Assembly (NCBI RefSeq): GCF_018449795.1
Contig: NZ_JAAVVE010000011.1
Coordinates: forward strand, 1 to 64,000
Direction: 5' to 3'
DNA from: Sphingomonas sp. dw_22
GTDB taxonomy: Bacteria > Pseudomonadota > Alphaproteobacteria > Sphingomonadales > Sphingomonadaceae
Length of the DNA: 64,000 nucleotides
Shown: in pieces, positions 46,108 to 53,746 of the stretch
Layout of the letters: each line of letters begins with the position of its first letter
Numbering within the stretch: the stretch's first letter is position 1
The notes under the pieces: model-generated
Told to the model about the DNA's origin: nothing
The model's database searches: none
What the model saw: the letters and a program-made list of their open reading frames with translations, nothing else
Position numbers and translations under genes: made by a program

Positions 46108-46854
46108 TCAGCGCAGGCCGCCGCTCGCGAGGAGATTCTCACCGGTCAGCCAGCGGGAATCGTCGGAAGCCAGGAACACCGCGACGGCAGCGATGTCGTC
46201 CGGCTGGCCCACCCGGCCGAGCGGAGTCTGGGCGATGAACCCAGTTTCAAGCTCGGAACCAACCACGCCCGCAGCATGGGTGCCCTCGGTTTCCACCACG
46301 CCGGGCCTGATGGCGTTCACGCGAATCTTGCGAGGGCCGAGTTCGTTGGCGAGCACGCCCGTGATGGCATCCACCGCGCCCTTGGTGCCGGTATAGACCG
46401 CGGATTGGGGCATCAGGACGCTGGTCACCGCCGAGGAGATGTTGATGATGCTGCCGCCCTCGCCCAGATGCCTGGACGCCGCCTTGGTGGTGAGCAGCAC
46501 GCCCAGCACGTTGATGTCGAACATCCGGCGATAATCCTCCTCGGTCACCGCTTCGATCGGCGCGAAGGCATAGACGCCGGAATTGTTGACCAGCACGTCC
46601 AGCCGGCCGAAGTTCTGCACGGCGGCCTCGATCACGCCCTCCGCCTGGTCGGCCTTGGAGACGTCGCCCTGCACCGCGACGGCCTTGCCGCCGGCTTCGG
46701 TGATGGCCTGGACCACCGCGTCCGCCCCGGCCTTGCTCGATGCGTAATTGACCACCACCGCGGCGCCTTCCGCCGCGAGCGCCTTGGCAATGCCGGCGCC
46801 GATGCCCTTGGAAGCCCCGGTGACCACCGCTACCTTGCCTGCGAGTTTCGACAT
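46108..46854 (-). CDS. SDR-family NAD(P)-dependent oxidoreductase
   Basis: A 248-residue classical short-chain dehydrogenase. Cofactor loop TGASKGIG, NNSG in place of NNAG, catalytic Ser in IINISSAVTS and Tyr/Lys in YTGTKGAVD, and the C-terminal TGENLLASGGLR are visible. The substrate is unknown (glucose-1-dehydrogenase-like by overall pattern). It is divergent from an ArsR-type regulator across a 114-bp gap with an inverted repeat, so regulation by that protein is likely. Confidence 0.92.
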   Translation of the reverse strand: MSKLAGKVAVVTGASKGIGAGIAKALAAEGAAVVVNYASSKAGADAVVQAITEAGGKAVAVQGDVSKADQAEGVIEAAVQNFGRLDVLVNNSGVYAFAPIEAVTEEDYRRMFDINVLGVLLTTKAASRHLGEGGSIINISSAVTSVLMPQSAVYTGTKGAVDAITGVLANELGPRKIRVNAIRPGVVETEGTHAAGVVGSELETGFIAQTPLGRVGQPDDIAAVAVFLASDDSRWLTGENLLASGGLR

Positions 46855-46913
46855 GATTGCATTTCCCTAATGACGGCTGGGCCGGCCGCCGGGATGGCGC
46901 GCCTTAGTCCAGT

Positions 46914-46932
46914 AGTTCTGGAAATCGGAACT
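46914..46932. promoter_or_regulatory. Inverted repeat AGTTC-N9-GAACT between the SDR and ArsR genes
   Basis: AGTTC (46914-46918) and GAACT (46928-46932) form an inverted repeat immediately upstream of the -35 of the regulator's promoter and in the promoter region of the divergent SDR gene. It is a good candidate operator for the ArsR-type protein. Confidence 0.45.
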
Positions 46933-46933
46933 G

Positions 46934-46969
46934 TTGAACCAAGCATCAAGTCCCCCTAGATAAATTTCA
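46934..46969 (+). promoter_or_regulatory. Sigma-70-type promoter of the ArsR gene, probably leaderless
   Basis: TTGAAC (46934-46939), exactly 17 bp, then TAGATA (46957-46962), with the ATG at 46969. The expected +1 falls on or beside the start codon and no Shine-Dalgarno sequence is present. Confidence 0.55.
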
Positions 46970-47304
46970 TGCGCCCCCTGCTTCATCCCTCGGTGGAAGA
47001 CCTGCGACCGGAAGCGATTCTCCATGCGCTGTCCGATCCCGTGCGCGCGGAGATCTTCGCGCAGATCGCCGGCCAAGGCTGCGTGCAGAACTGCTCGACC
47101 TTCTCGCATGTCGGCGACCGGGACATTCCGAAGTCTTCATTGTCCCAGCATTTCAAGGTGTTGCGTGAGTCTGGTCTGATCCGTTCCGAACGGCAAGGCG
47201 TGGAGATGCGCAACACGTCACGCTGCGGCGAGGTGGATGAGCGATTCCCCGGCCTGGTCGCCGCGATCCTGAACGCCTATTCCTGCGATGCCGCGTTGAA
47301 ATAG
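46969..47304 (+). CDS. ArsR-type winged-helix transcriptional regulator
   Basis: A 111-residue regulator: LRPEAILHALSDPVRAEIFAQIAGQG, recognition helix region KSSLSQHFKVLRESGLIRSERQGVEMRNTSR. Cysteines occur at GCVQNCS and CGEV/YSCD, but the classic ELCVCDL metal site is absent, so it may sense a small molecule or redox state rather than arsenite. It is divergent from the SDR gene it probably represses. Confidence 0.9.
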   Translation: MRPLLHPSVEDLRPEAILHALSDPVRAEIFAQIAGQGCVQNCSTFSHVGDRDIPKSSLSQHFKVLRESGLIRSERQGVEMRNTSRCGEVDERFPGLVAAILNAYSCDAALK

Positions 47305-47323
47305 GTCTGAACCAAAATCCCCT

Positions 47324-47434
47324 CGTCACCCCGGCCGAAGTGCCGGGGTCCACCGGGAGGCTGGGAGAGCCGCTCGAAGCTTGAGGGGCTCGTTCGCGGC
47401 GAAGTGGACCCCGGCACTTCGGCCGGGGTGACGG
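47324..47434. repeat. Facing palindrome pair, family R1 (third copy)
   Basis: CGTCACCCCGGCCGAAGTGC starts at 47324 and continues CGGGGTCCACC; the inverse GTGGACCCCGGCACTTCGGC starts at 47404 and ends GGTGACGG. Once more it sits between convergent genes. Confidence 0.85.
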
Positions 47435-47473
47435 ATTAAAGGCTACGGCAATGCCCCTTCAGCAGCGCCCGCC

Positions 47474-47950
47474 TCAGCGCACGGTCTCGCCCGGCTCGGT
47501 CCCCCAGATGCGCGACTGGTCGACATAGCCGCCGCGCCCGCCCACATCGAACCAGCACCAGCCGCTCGCGCAACGCTTGATCGTCCCCACCACGCCCGGC
47601 TCCGCACGCCAGTTCACCCGCGCGCTGGCATCGGGCGCGGCGCGCATCTCGACGATCGTGCCCGCCACCATCGCGGTACGCGCGTCATCGAGCAGGCCCG
47701 ACAGCATCCAGCCCTGGGTGCCGTCCGGATCCTCGACCTTGCGCCACTCGCCATAGATGTCGACCACCTTCACCGGCAGCCCCTTGCGCTTGTAGAGCCA
47801 GCTCGCCGGATAGTTGCGCCCCGGCCCGGCGCGCATCAGCGCCTTGTTGGACTTGAGCGACAGGAAATAGGGCAGCTTGCGCTGCGCCCAGGCAGGCGCC
47901 GTCGCCGCGAGCACCGCCGCGCCCGCCACCAGCCACACCCAAGTCCGCAT
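47474..47950 (-). CDS. Exported SH3-domain protein
   Basis: A 158-residue protein: signal peptide MRTWVWLVAGAAVLAATAPAWA, then two bacterial-SH3-like segments (LKSNKALMRAGPGRNYPASWLYKRKGLPVKVVDIYGEWRKVED and VEMRAAPDASARVNWRAEPGVVGTIKRCASGWCWFDVGGRGGYVDQSRIWG). Such proteins bind peptidoglycan or modulate envelope enzymes. GGGGGA lies close before ATG 47950; an ATG five codons upstream (47965) is possible. The longer upstream reading is antisense to the neighbouring gene. Confidence 0.85.
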   Translation of the reverse strand: MRTWVWLVAGAAVLAATAPAWAQRKLPYFLSLKSNKALMRAGPGRNYPASWLYKRKGLPVKVVDIYGEWRKVEDPDGTQGWMLSGLLDDARTAMVAGTIVEMRAAPDASARVNWRAEPGVVGTIKRCASGWCWFDVGGRGGYVDQSRIWGTEPGETVR

Positions 47951-48040
47951 GCGTCCCCCGTTCATTTCCGATATGTATCCCGAGCATTGCACCAGCTTCA
48001 ACCGTTGACTGGCGCTCCCGCGCCCGCCAATCCGGTCCGG

Positions 48041-49039
48041 ATGGCACAGGCCCTTCGCCCTTCCCGCCCCCGGGTGACGATCACCCGCGCGCTTCCGCAG
48101 GCGATCGAAGCGCGCATGGCCGAATTGTTCGACGCTGTCATCAGGACAGACGACCGGCCGATGGACCAGGCCGCGCTCGCCGCCGCGATGGCAGATACCG
48201 ACGTGTTCGTCCCCACCGTGACCGACCGGATCGATGCCGAGCTGATCCACGCCGCGCCCGAACGCCTCCGCCTCATCGCCAATTACGGCAACGGCATCGG
48301 CCATATCGACCTCAAGGCCGCGCGCGAACGCGGCATCGTCGTCACCAACACCCCGGGCGTCCTGACCGAGGATACCGCCGACATGGCGATGGCGCTGATC
48401 CTCGCCGCCCCGCGCCGGCTGGTCGAGGGCGACAAGCTGCTGCGCTCCGGCCAATGGACCGGCTGGTCCCCCACCGGCATGCGCGGCCACCGCATCGGCG
48501 GCAGGAAGCTCGGCATCCTCGGCCTCGGCCGCATCGGCCAGGCGGTGGCGATGCGCGCCCGCGCCTTCGGCCTCCAGATCCATTATCACGGCCGCCACCG
48601 CGTCCCCGAAGTGCTGGAGGCGCAACTGGGCGCGACCTTCCACGCCGATCTCGACGCGATGCTCGCCGCGATCGACATATTGACGATCCACACGCCGCAC
48701 ACCGCGACCACCGCCGGGTTGATCGACGCCCGCCGGCTCGATCTGCTCGGCCCCGACGGCTGGCTCATCAACACCGCGCGCGGCGAGATCATCGATCCCG
48801 AGGCGCTGGTGACGGCGCTCGTCACCGGCCGCATCGCCGGCGCCGGGCTTGATGTCTATGTGAACGAGCCGGCGGTCGACCCGCGCCTGATCGCGCTGGA
48901 GAACGTCGTCCTGCTCCCCCATCTCGGCTCCGCCACCTTCGAGGGCCGCGAGGCAATGGGGCTGAAGGTCATCGCCAACATCCGCTCCTGGTCCGACGGC
49001 CATCGCCCGCCCGATCAGGTGCTGGAGGGATGGCTCTAG
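48041..49039 (+). CDS. D-2-hydroxyacid dehydrogenase (glyoxylate/hydroxypyruvate reductase type)
   Basis: About 332 residues. NAD fold LGILGLGRIGQAVAMRARAFG, substrate-side GNGIGHIDLKAARERGIVVTNTPGVLTEDTADMAMALIL, catalytic Arg in INTARGEIID, Glu in VNEPAVDP and His in VVLLPHLGSAT. It reduces a 2-oxoacid such as glyoxylate or hydroxypyruvate in the cytosol. The start is uncertain: ATG 48041 is used, but TTG at 48005 or 47987 is in frame. It overlaps the convergent DUF421 gene by 4 bp. Confidence 0.9.
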   Translation: MAQALRPSRPRVTITRALPQAIEARMAELFDAVIRTDDRPMDQAALAAAMADTDVFVPTVTDRIDAELIHAAPERLRLIANYGNGIGHIDLKAARERGIVVTNTPGVLTEDTADMAMALILAAPRRLVEGDKLLRSGQWTGWSPTGMRGHRIGGRKLGILGLGRIGQAVAMRARAFGLQIHYHGRHRVPEVLEAQLGATFHADLDAMLAAIDILTIHTPHTATTAGLIDARRLDLLGPDGWLINTARGEIIDPEALVTALVTGRIAGAGLDVYVNEPAVDPRLIALENVVLLPHLGSATFEGREAMGLKVIANIRSWSDGHRPPDQVLEGWL

Positions 49040-49554
49040 GCGCCGTCCTGCTTCGCCTTCTCGACGAAGCTCAGCCTGCCGTTGCGCTCGATGCGGACCA
49101 TCGCGATCCGATCGAGCGAGTCATAGCCGCGCTCGCGCAGATCCTCCTCCAGGTCGTGCATCGTCAGATGCTCGTCGCGCATGGCGGCATGGTCGATCAC
49201 CCCGTCGCACACCAGCACGCGGTTGCGCCCCTTCACCAGTGCGCCGATCGCACGGGAGTGCATCGCCCCGAGCGAGAACAGCCAGTGCAGCGCGATCAGC
49301 GTCGCCATCGCCGCGAGCGACGGCAGGATCGGCGAGCCGCCGACGATCGCCCGCGCCGCGATCGAGCCGATCACGATCGCGATCACCACATCGAACGGCG
49401 TGCCGCGCCCCAGGAAACGCTTCTTGCCCAGCCGGATCAGCGCCAGCGTGGCGACATAGAGCAACGCCGCCCGCGCGGCCGCCTGCCCCATATCGATATG
49501 CGCGGTGCCGCTGCTCAGGCCCAGCAGGGCGGCCCAGGCATCGTTCCAGTTCAT
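49036..49554 (-). CDS. DUF421 (YetF-like) membrane protein
   Basis: A 172-residue protein with three N-terminal membrane segments and a cytoplasmic DUF421 domain (RLGKKRFLGRGTPFDVVIAIVIGSIAARAIVG ... SLDRIAMVRIERNGRLSFV). Related proteins have been linked to envelope stress and metal homeostasis, without a defined activity. ATG 49554 is used; its ribosome-binding site is weak, and a TTG seven codons upstream overlaps the stop of the nitronate monooxygenase gene. Confidence 0.85.
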   Translation of the reverse strand: MNWNDAWAALLGLSSGTAHIDMGQAAARAALLYVATLALIRLGKKRFLGRGTPFDVVIAIVIGSIAARAIVGGSPILPSLAAMATLIALHWLFSLGAMHSRAIGALVKGRNRVLVCDGVIDHAAMRDEHLTMHDLEEDLRERGYDSLDRIAMVRIERNGRLSFVEKAKQDGA

Positions 49555-49571
49555 GCCGCCGGGCGCAGGGT

Positions 49572-50975
49572 TCAATCGCCCGTCAGGATGCGATCGACGA
49601 GCTGCTTCACGGTCGGCACGAACCCGTTCGAATAGAAGGGATCGCGCTTGAAATTATAGGCGCCGTGCCCCGCGAACATCAGGTTCTGCTCGACATCGCC
49701 GCCATGGGCGATGTCCTGCAGCGTCTTCTGGATGCAGAAGCTGCGCGGATCGGCGAGCCGGCCGGTCGAGTTGGTCTCGCTGTCCGCCCAGGACGAGAAC
49801 TGGCACTGGCTGAGGCAGCCCATGCAATCGGCCTGGTCCTTGCGGATGATCGCCTGTTCCTCGGGCGTGACGAAGACGAGCGTGTTGTCCGGCGTCTTGA
49901 GCGCGCTGGTGAAGCCCTCGCCGAACCACTGGCGCGCGCGCAGCAGGTCGTTGCGCGTCACCCAGAAATTCTTGCCCTTCACGCCCACGTCGAGCTGGAA
50001 GATGTGATCCCCGGCATGCTCGGTCGAATAGGCGATCTGCCGCTCGGATCGCGCTTCCAGGTTGCGCAGGAACGGATTGCGGACAGCGGACGAATAGAAG
50101 CCCGTCGGCGAGAAGCGATGCAGCAGCACCTCGCCTTCCTCAATATTGGTCAGCCGCGCCTTCCACTCCTCGGGAATCGGGCTTTCCCGGGTCAGCAGCG
50201 GCCGCGTCCCGAACTGGAACGCGATCTTGCCGAGCTCGGGATTGTCGATCCAGTCGTTCCAGTCGCGCAGATACCAGACGCCGCCGGCCATCACGATCGG
50301 CACATCGTCCGAAACGCCGCCCTCGCGCATCATCGCGCGCAGTTCCTTGACGCGCGGATAGGGATCCTGCGGCTGCAGCGGATCTTCGGCATTGGACAGG
50401 CCGTTATGCCCGCCGGCCAGCCAGGGATCCTCATAGACCACCGCTGCCAGCCATTCGCTCGCCTTGGAATAGGCGCGCTTCCACAGCGCCCGGAAGGCGC
50501 GGCCGGAGCTCACGATCGGCAGGTAATTGACGTTGTACGACGCCGCGATCTCGCTGAGCTTGTAGGGCATGCCCGCGCCGCAGGTGACGCCCGCCACCAT
50601 GCCGCGCGTCCGCTCCAGCACGCCGTGCAGCACGCGCTGCGCGCCGCCCATCTCCCACAGCACGTTGATGTTGATCGCGCCCTTCCCGCCGGCGATCTCG
50701 AACGCCTTCTTCACCTGCTGGACGGCGCCCTCGATCGCATACTGGACCAGCTCCTCATGCCGCTCGCGGCGCGTGAGCGCGCGATAGATCTGCGGGACGA
50801 TCTTCCCCTCGGCATCGTAGCTGTCGGCATTCACCGCGCTCACCGTGCCGATGCCGCCCGCGGCGGCCCAGGCGCCGGCGCTGGCATGATTGGTGGCAGC
50901 CACGCCCTTCCCACCCTCGACCAATGGCCAGACCTCGCGGCCGTTATAGTTGATGGGAGAAAGACCCTTGAACAA
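49572..50975 (-). CDS. Nitronate monooxygenase-family FMN protein with Cys cluster
   Basis: A 467-residue TIM-barrel FMN enzyme of the nitronate monooxygenase/2-nitropropane dioxygenase family (GVAATNHASAGAWAAAGGIGTVSAVNAD, GVTCGAGMPYKLSEIAA, GHNGLSNAEDPLQ, VPIVMAGGVWYLRDWNDWI, FGTRPLLTRES). A C-terminal extension holds C384-x2-C387-x3-C391 and C414, an arrangement able to bind a metal or iron-sulfur cluster. The start is TTG at 50975 with GGAGGT five bases upstream. It probably oxidises nitronates, but the longer architecture suggests a different substrate. Confidence 0.87.
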   Translation of the reverse strand: MFKGLSPINYNGREVWPLVEGGKGVAATNHASAGAWAAAGGIGTVSAVNADSYDAEGKIVPQIYRALTRRERHEELVQYAIEGAVQQVKKAFEIAGGKGAININVLWEMGGAQRVLHGVLERTRGMVAGVTCGAGMPYKLSEIAASYNVNYLPIVSSGRAFRALWKRAYSKASEWLAAVVYEDPWLAGGHNGLSNAEDPLQPQDPYPRVKELRAMMREGGVSDDVPIVMAGGVWYLRDWNDWIDNPELGKIAFQFGTRPLLTRESPIPEEWKARLTNIEEGEVLLHRFSPTGFYSSAVRNPFLRNLEARSERQIAYSTEHAGDHIFQLDVGVKGKNFWVTRNDLLRARQWFGEGFTSALKTPDNTLVFVTPEEQAIIRKDQADCMGCLSQCQFSSWADSETNSTGRLADPRSFCIQKTLQDIAHGGDVEQNLMFAGHGAYNFKRDPFYSNGFVPTVKQLVDRILTGD

Positions 50976-51040
50976 CGATACCTCCAGAAAAATTCCGCGC
51001 GACGCTAGCCGGAAGCGTCGCTACAAGCGAGTGGCAATCG

Positions 51041-52174
51041 TCAGCCGAGCACGCCCGGCCGGCCCATCGCCTCGCCATAAAGCCGCGCATAGGCCGCGAC
51101 CATGTCTGCCTCATCGAACAACGCGCGGGCACGTTCCCGGTTCGCCTGGCCGATGTGCCGCGCCCCGTCCGGGTGCTTGGCCAGCGTGTCGAGCCGGTCG
51201 CGGATCGCCACTTCGGTCCGCTCCGGCGCGAGATACATCTGATTGATCTCGGATACCATCGCCGGAATGTCCCCCACCCGTGGCGCCACCACCGGCAGCC
51301 CGGCCGCCATCGCCTCGATCACCGAGATCGGCGCCTGCTCGCTCCTGGACGAAAGCGCGAAGATATCGAACAGCCCCATGTAACGATGTGGCTCGGGCAG
51401 GAATCCCGGCAGGATCACCTGGTCCTCGATCGCCATCGCCTCGGCCGCATCTAGGATCGCCTGGCGCTCCGGCCCCTCCCCGATGATGACGAGCTTGAAC
51501 CGCGCGCTCATCCCCGCCGCCGCGCGCACCAGCATCGGCAGATCCTTGACCGGGCGCAGCCCCGCCAGGCAGCCGATGAACATCTCCCCAGGCCGCCGCT
51601 TCTGGAGCTCGGGGATCAGCGAGGGATCGGGCTTCTGCGCATAGAGCGCGGTCGGCACGCCGTTAGCGATGCGCCGGATCCGCTCGGGCGGCTGCTTCCA
51701 ATGCTTGAGCGCCACCCGCTCGAGCACCGCAGACGGCACCACCAGCGCATGGGCGGCAGGCAGCGCGATCCGGCGATACATGTTGCGCACCGGGTTCAGC
51801 CGCTCGGCCTCGTCGGCGTTGAAGCCGTCCTCGTGATGGATGACCGGCGGCAGTCCCTTGCCGAACACCCGCGCCGCCATCACCCCGTCGATCGCGCCCC
51901 AATTATAGGTCAGCACCAGGTCGAAGCGCCGCATGAACCGCGCGATCGCCTCATAGCGCCTGACCGAGGGCTTGCCGGAGAGCGGCGGCGGATCGAGCGC
52001 GATCTCGTACTTGATCCCTTTGGCGATATAGTCCCGCGCGCCGAGCTGGTCGGGCATCGCCGAGACGATCATATGCCGCGCCCTGTCGCCGAACGCATTC
52101 ATCAGCCGCACGGCGCGCGCTTCCTTGCCGCCCAGCGCGAAGGTGGAGTGGAGGTGAAGGACGTGGATCGACAT
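51041..52174 (-). CDS. Family 4 glycosyltransferase
   Basis: A 377-residue GT-B glycosyltransferase: N-terminal HLHSTFALGGKEARAVRLMN (donor-side GGKE), middle KLVIIGEGPERQAILDAAEAMAIEDQVILPGFLPE and the retaining E-x7-E motif in SRSEQAPISVIEAMAAGLPVVAP. It would transfer a sugar from a nucleotide donor to a cell-surface glycan; its isolated position gives no acceptor. Confidence 0.9.
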   Translation of the reverse strand: MSIHVLHLHSTFALGGKEARAVRLMNAFGDRARHMIVSAMPDQLGARDYIAKGIKYEIALDPPPLSGKPSVRRYEAIARFMRRFDLVLTYNWGAIDGVMAARVFGKGLPPVIHHEDGFNADEAERLNPVRNMYRRIALPAAHALVVPSAVLERVALKHWKQPPERIRRIANGVPTALYAQKPDPSLIPELQKRRPGEMFIGCLAGLRPVKDLPMLVRAAAGMSARFKLVIIGEGPERQAILDAAEAMAIEDQVILPGFLPEPHRYMGLFDIFALSSRSEQAPISVIEAMAAGLPVVAPRVGDIPAMVSEINQMYLAPERTEVAIRDRLDTLAKHPDGARHIGQANRERARALFDEADMVAAYARLYGEAMGRPGVLG

Positions 52175-52271
52175 GGAGGCGCGACTTAGCTCTCTCTTGC
52201 GCCTGCGTCACCCGGTGATGGAAGCGACCCCATTCTGCGCTGGGACAGGTCGGATCGAGCGGGGGAAAGAG

Positions 52272-52670
52272 ATGCAGAAAGATTTTCGTGTGATCACGTG
52301 CGCTGCGATGGCCTGTTGCGCCACGCTGCCTGTCACAGCGCAAACCAGTGCGGCAGCCACGCGCGAATGCCCGATCGCCGCGACAAGAAACATCGGCAAA
52401 TTGCAGGCTTTACTTAGCCGCCGCGCCGTCGAAATCGTCGAGCGGGCAAGCACTTCCAGTTGGAATTGCGATACCCATCTGCGCGCGCTGCTTGCTCCCG
52501 AGGCCGAGTTCGATCTGGGCTCGGGCGACGTCGGGCGCCCCATGGGCACCGGTCCTGCGGGCGCCCATGCACTCGCTACCGGAATGAAGGCAGATTCGTT
52601 CCGCTTTCTCAGCTGGAGCAGCATTCCGATGGAAATCGAGGGAATTGCGGGCATCGGTTGCAATGTAGGA
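52272..52670 (+). pseudogene. Truncated exported-protein gene, interrupted by repeat copy C
   Basis: The reading frame starts at ATG 52272 with GGGGGAAAGAG upstream and a signal-like start (MQKDFRVITCAAMACCATLPVTAQ). A domain follows with CPIAATRNIGKLQALLSRRAVEIVERAS and EFDLGSGDVGRPMGTGPAGAHALATGMKADSFRFLSWSSIP, an NTF2-like look. At ~52662 it runs into the repeat element and the rest of the domain is missing. The frame stays open to 53132, but only across the repeat and antisense to the next gene. Confidence 0.6.
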
Positions 52671-52837
52671 TTTGACCTGCAACCCTCTGCGGGCTCTTTC
52701 TCATCGCGAATATTATCCAGCCACGAGCGGCCTCGCGCGCGGGGAACCGGTGGCTCCAGGGTATCCTGGCTACCGCCCGAGCGGCAAAATTCGGGAAGGA
52801 ATGTTTTTCCGCATAGCGGGTGTCAACTGTGTCAACC
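52662..52837. repeat. TAGGATTTG / tandem-9-mer element, copy C
   Basis: It begins AATGTAGGATTTGACCTGC, has GGGCTCTTTCTCATCG 19 bases later, a longer variable middle than copies A and B, and ends GTGTCAACT then GTGTCAACC (52820-52837). It breaks a plus-strand gene at its left end and stops 21 bp from the end of the minus-strand hydrolase gene. Confidence 0.8.
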
Positions 52838-52858
52838 TAACGGCGCTTTTAACCCGGC

Positions 52859-53728
52859 TCAGGACGCCACTTTCGCCAGCAATCGCGCGATCCCCGCGAC
52901 CGCTTCCGGCTCGTCGAGCGTCGGCGCATGGCCCACGCCCGGCACCGTCACCAGCTCCGCGCCCGGCACCCGCGCGATCATCTTCTCCGCCGTCGCGGCG
53001 CTCAGGATATCCGAACGCTCACCGCGCACCACCAGCAGCGGATGCCCGCCCAGCGCGTCGATCGTCGGCCACATGTCCGGCCCGGCCTCGTTGCCCGGCA
53101 CACGGAAGGGCTCGGCGATTTTCATGTCGTAATCGAGCACGATCCGCCCCGAGCTGTTCACCCGGTAGAGGTGCTTCGCCATGCGCAGCCAGTCCTCGAT
53201 CCCGTAATCGGGATAGACGTCGCCATTGCTCTCAGCCACCGATCGGGCGGCGTGCATCCAGGTCGGGTGCCACACCGACTTGCCGACATAGGTGCGGATC
53301 CGCGCCAGCCCCGCCGGATCGAGCTCGGGGCCGACATCGTTCAGCACCACGCCCGCCAGCCTGCCGCCGTCGGTAGCCGCCAGCAGCATCGTCACGATCC
53401 CGCCCAGCGACGTCCCCACCGCGACGAACTTCGCGATCCCCAGCTCGGCCAGCAGCGCCTCGACATCCTGGAGATAGACCAGAGGCACATAGGTCATCGG
53501 ATCCTTGGCATATCCGCTCTCGCCGCGCCCGCGGAACTCGACGCAGATCACCCGCCAGTCGCCCGCCAGCCGCTCGGCCAGCACCTCGTAATCGCGCGCG
53601 TTGCGGGTCAGCCCCGGAAAGCAGATCAGCGGCGGCTTGTCCGCCGGCCCCGCATAATCGCGATAATGCAGCCGCAGGCCGTCCTTGGACCACCAATAGC
53701 CGTTCGAATAGTTGCGCCGCTCGCCCAT
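52859..53728 (-). CDS. Alpha/beta hydrolase
   Basis: A 289-residue serine hydrolase: LICFPGLTRNARDYEVLAERL, EFRGRGESGYAKD, nucleophile elbow VGTSLGGIVTML, and the catalytic His in VPGVGHAPTLDEPEAVAG. The overall pattern resembles enol-lactone or ester hydrolases; the substrate is unknown. The start has a G-rich ribosome-binding site. The SelO start lies only 18 bp away on the other strand, so the promoters must overlap coding sequence. Confidence 0.88.
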   Translation of the reverse strand: MGERRNYSNGYWWSKDGLRLHYRDYAGPADKPPLICFPGLTRNARDYEVLAERLAGDWRVICVEFRGRGESGYAKDPMTYVPLVYLQDVEALLAELGIAKFVAVGTSLGGIVTMLLAATDGGRLAGVVLNDVGPELDPAGLARIRTYVGKSVWHPTWMHAARSVAESNGDVYPDYGIEDWLRMAKHLYRVNSSGRIVLDYDMKIAEPFRVPGNEAGPDMWPTIDALGGHPLLVVRGERSDILSAATAEKMIARVPGAELVTVPGVGHAPTLDEPEAVAGIARLLAKVAS

Positions 53729-53746
53729 TGCCCCCCATATCGCCGC

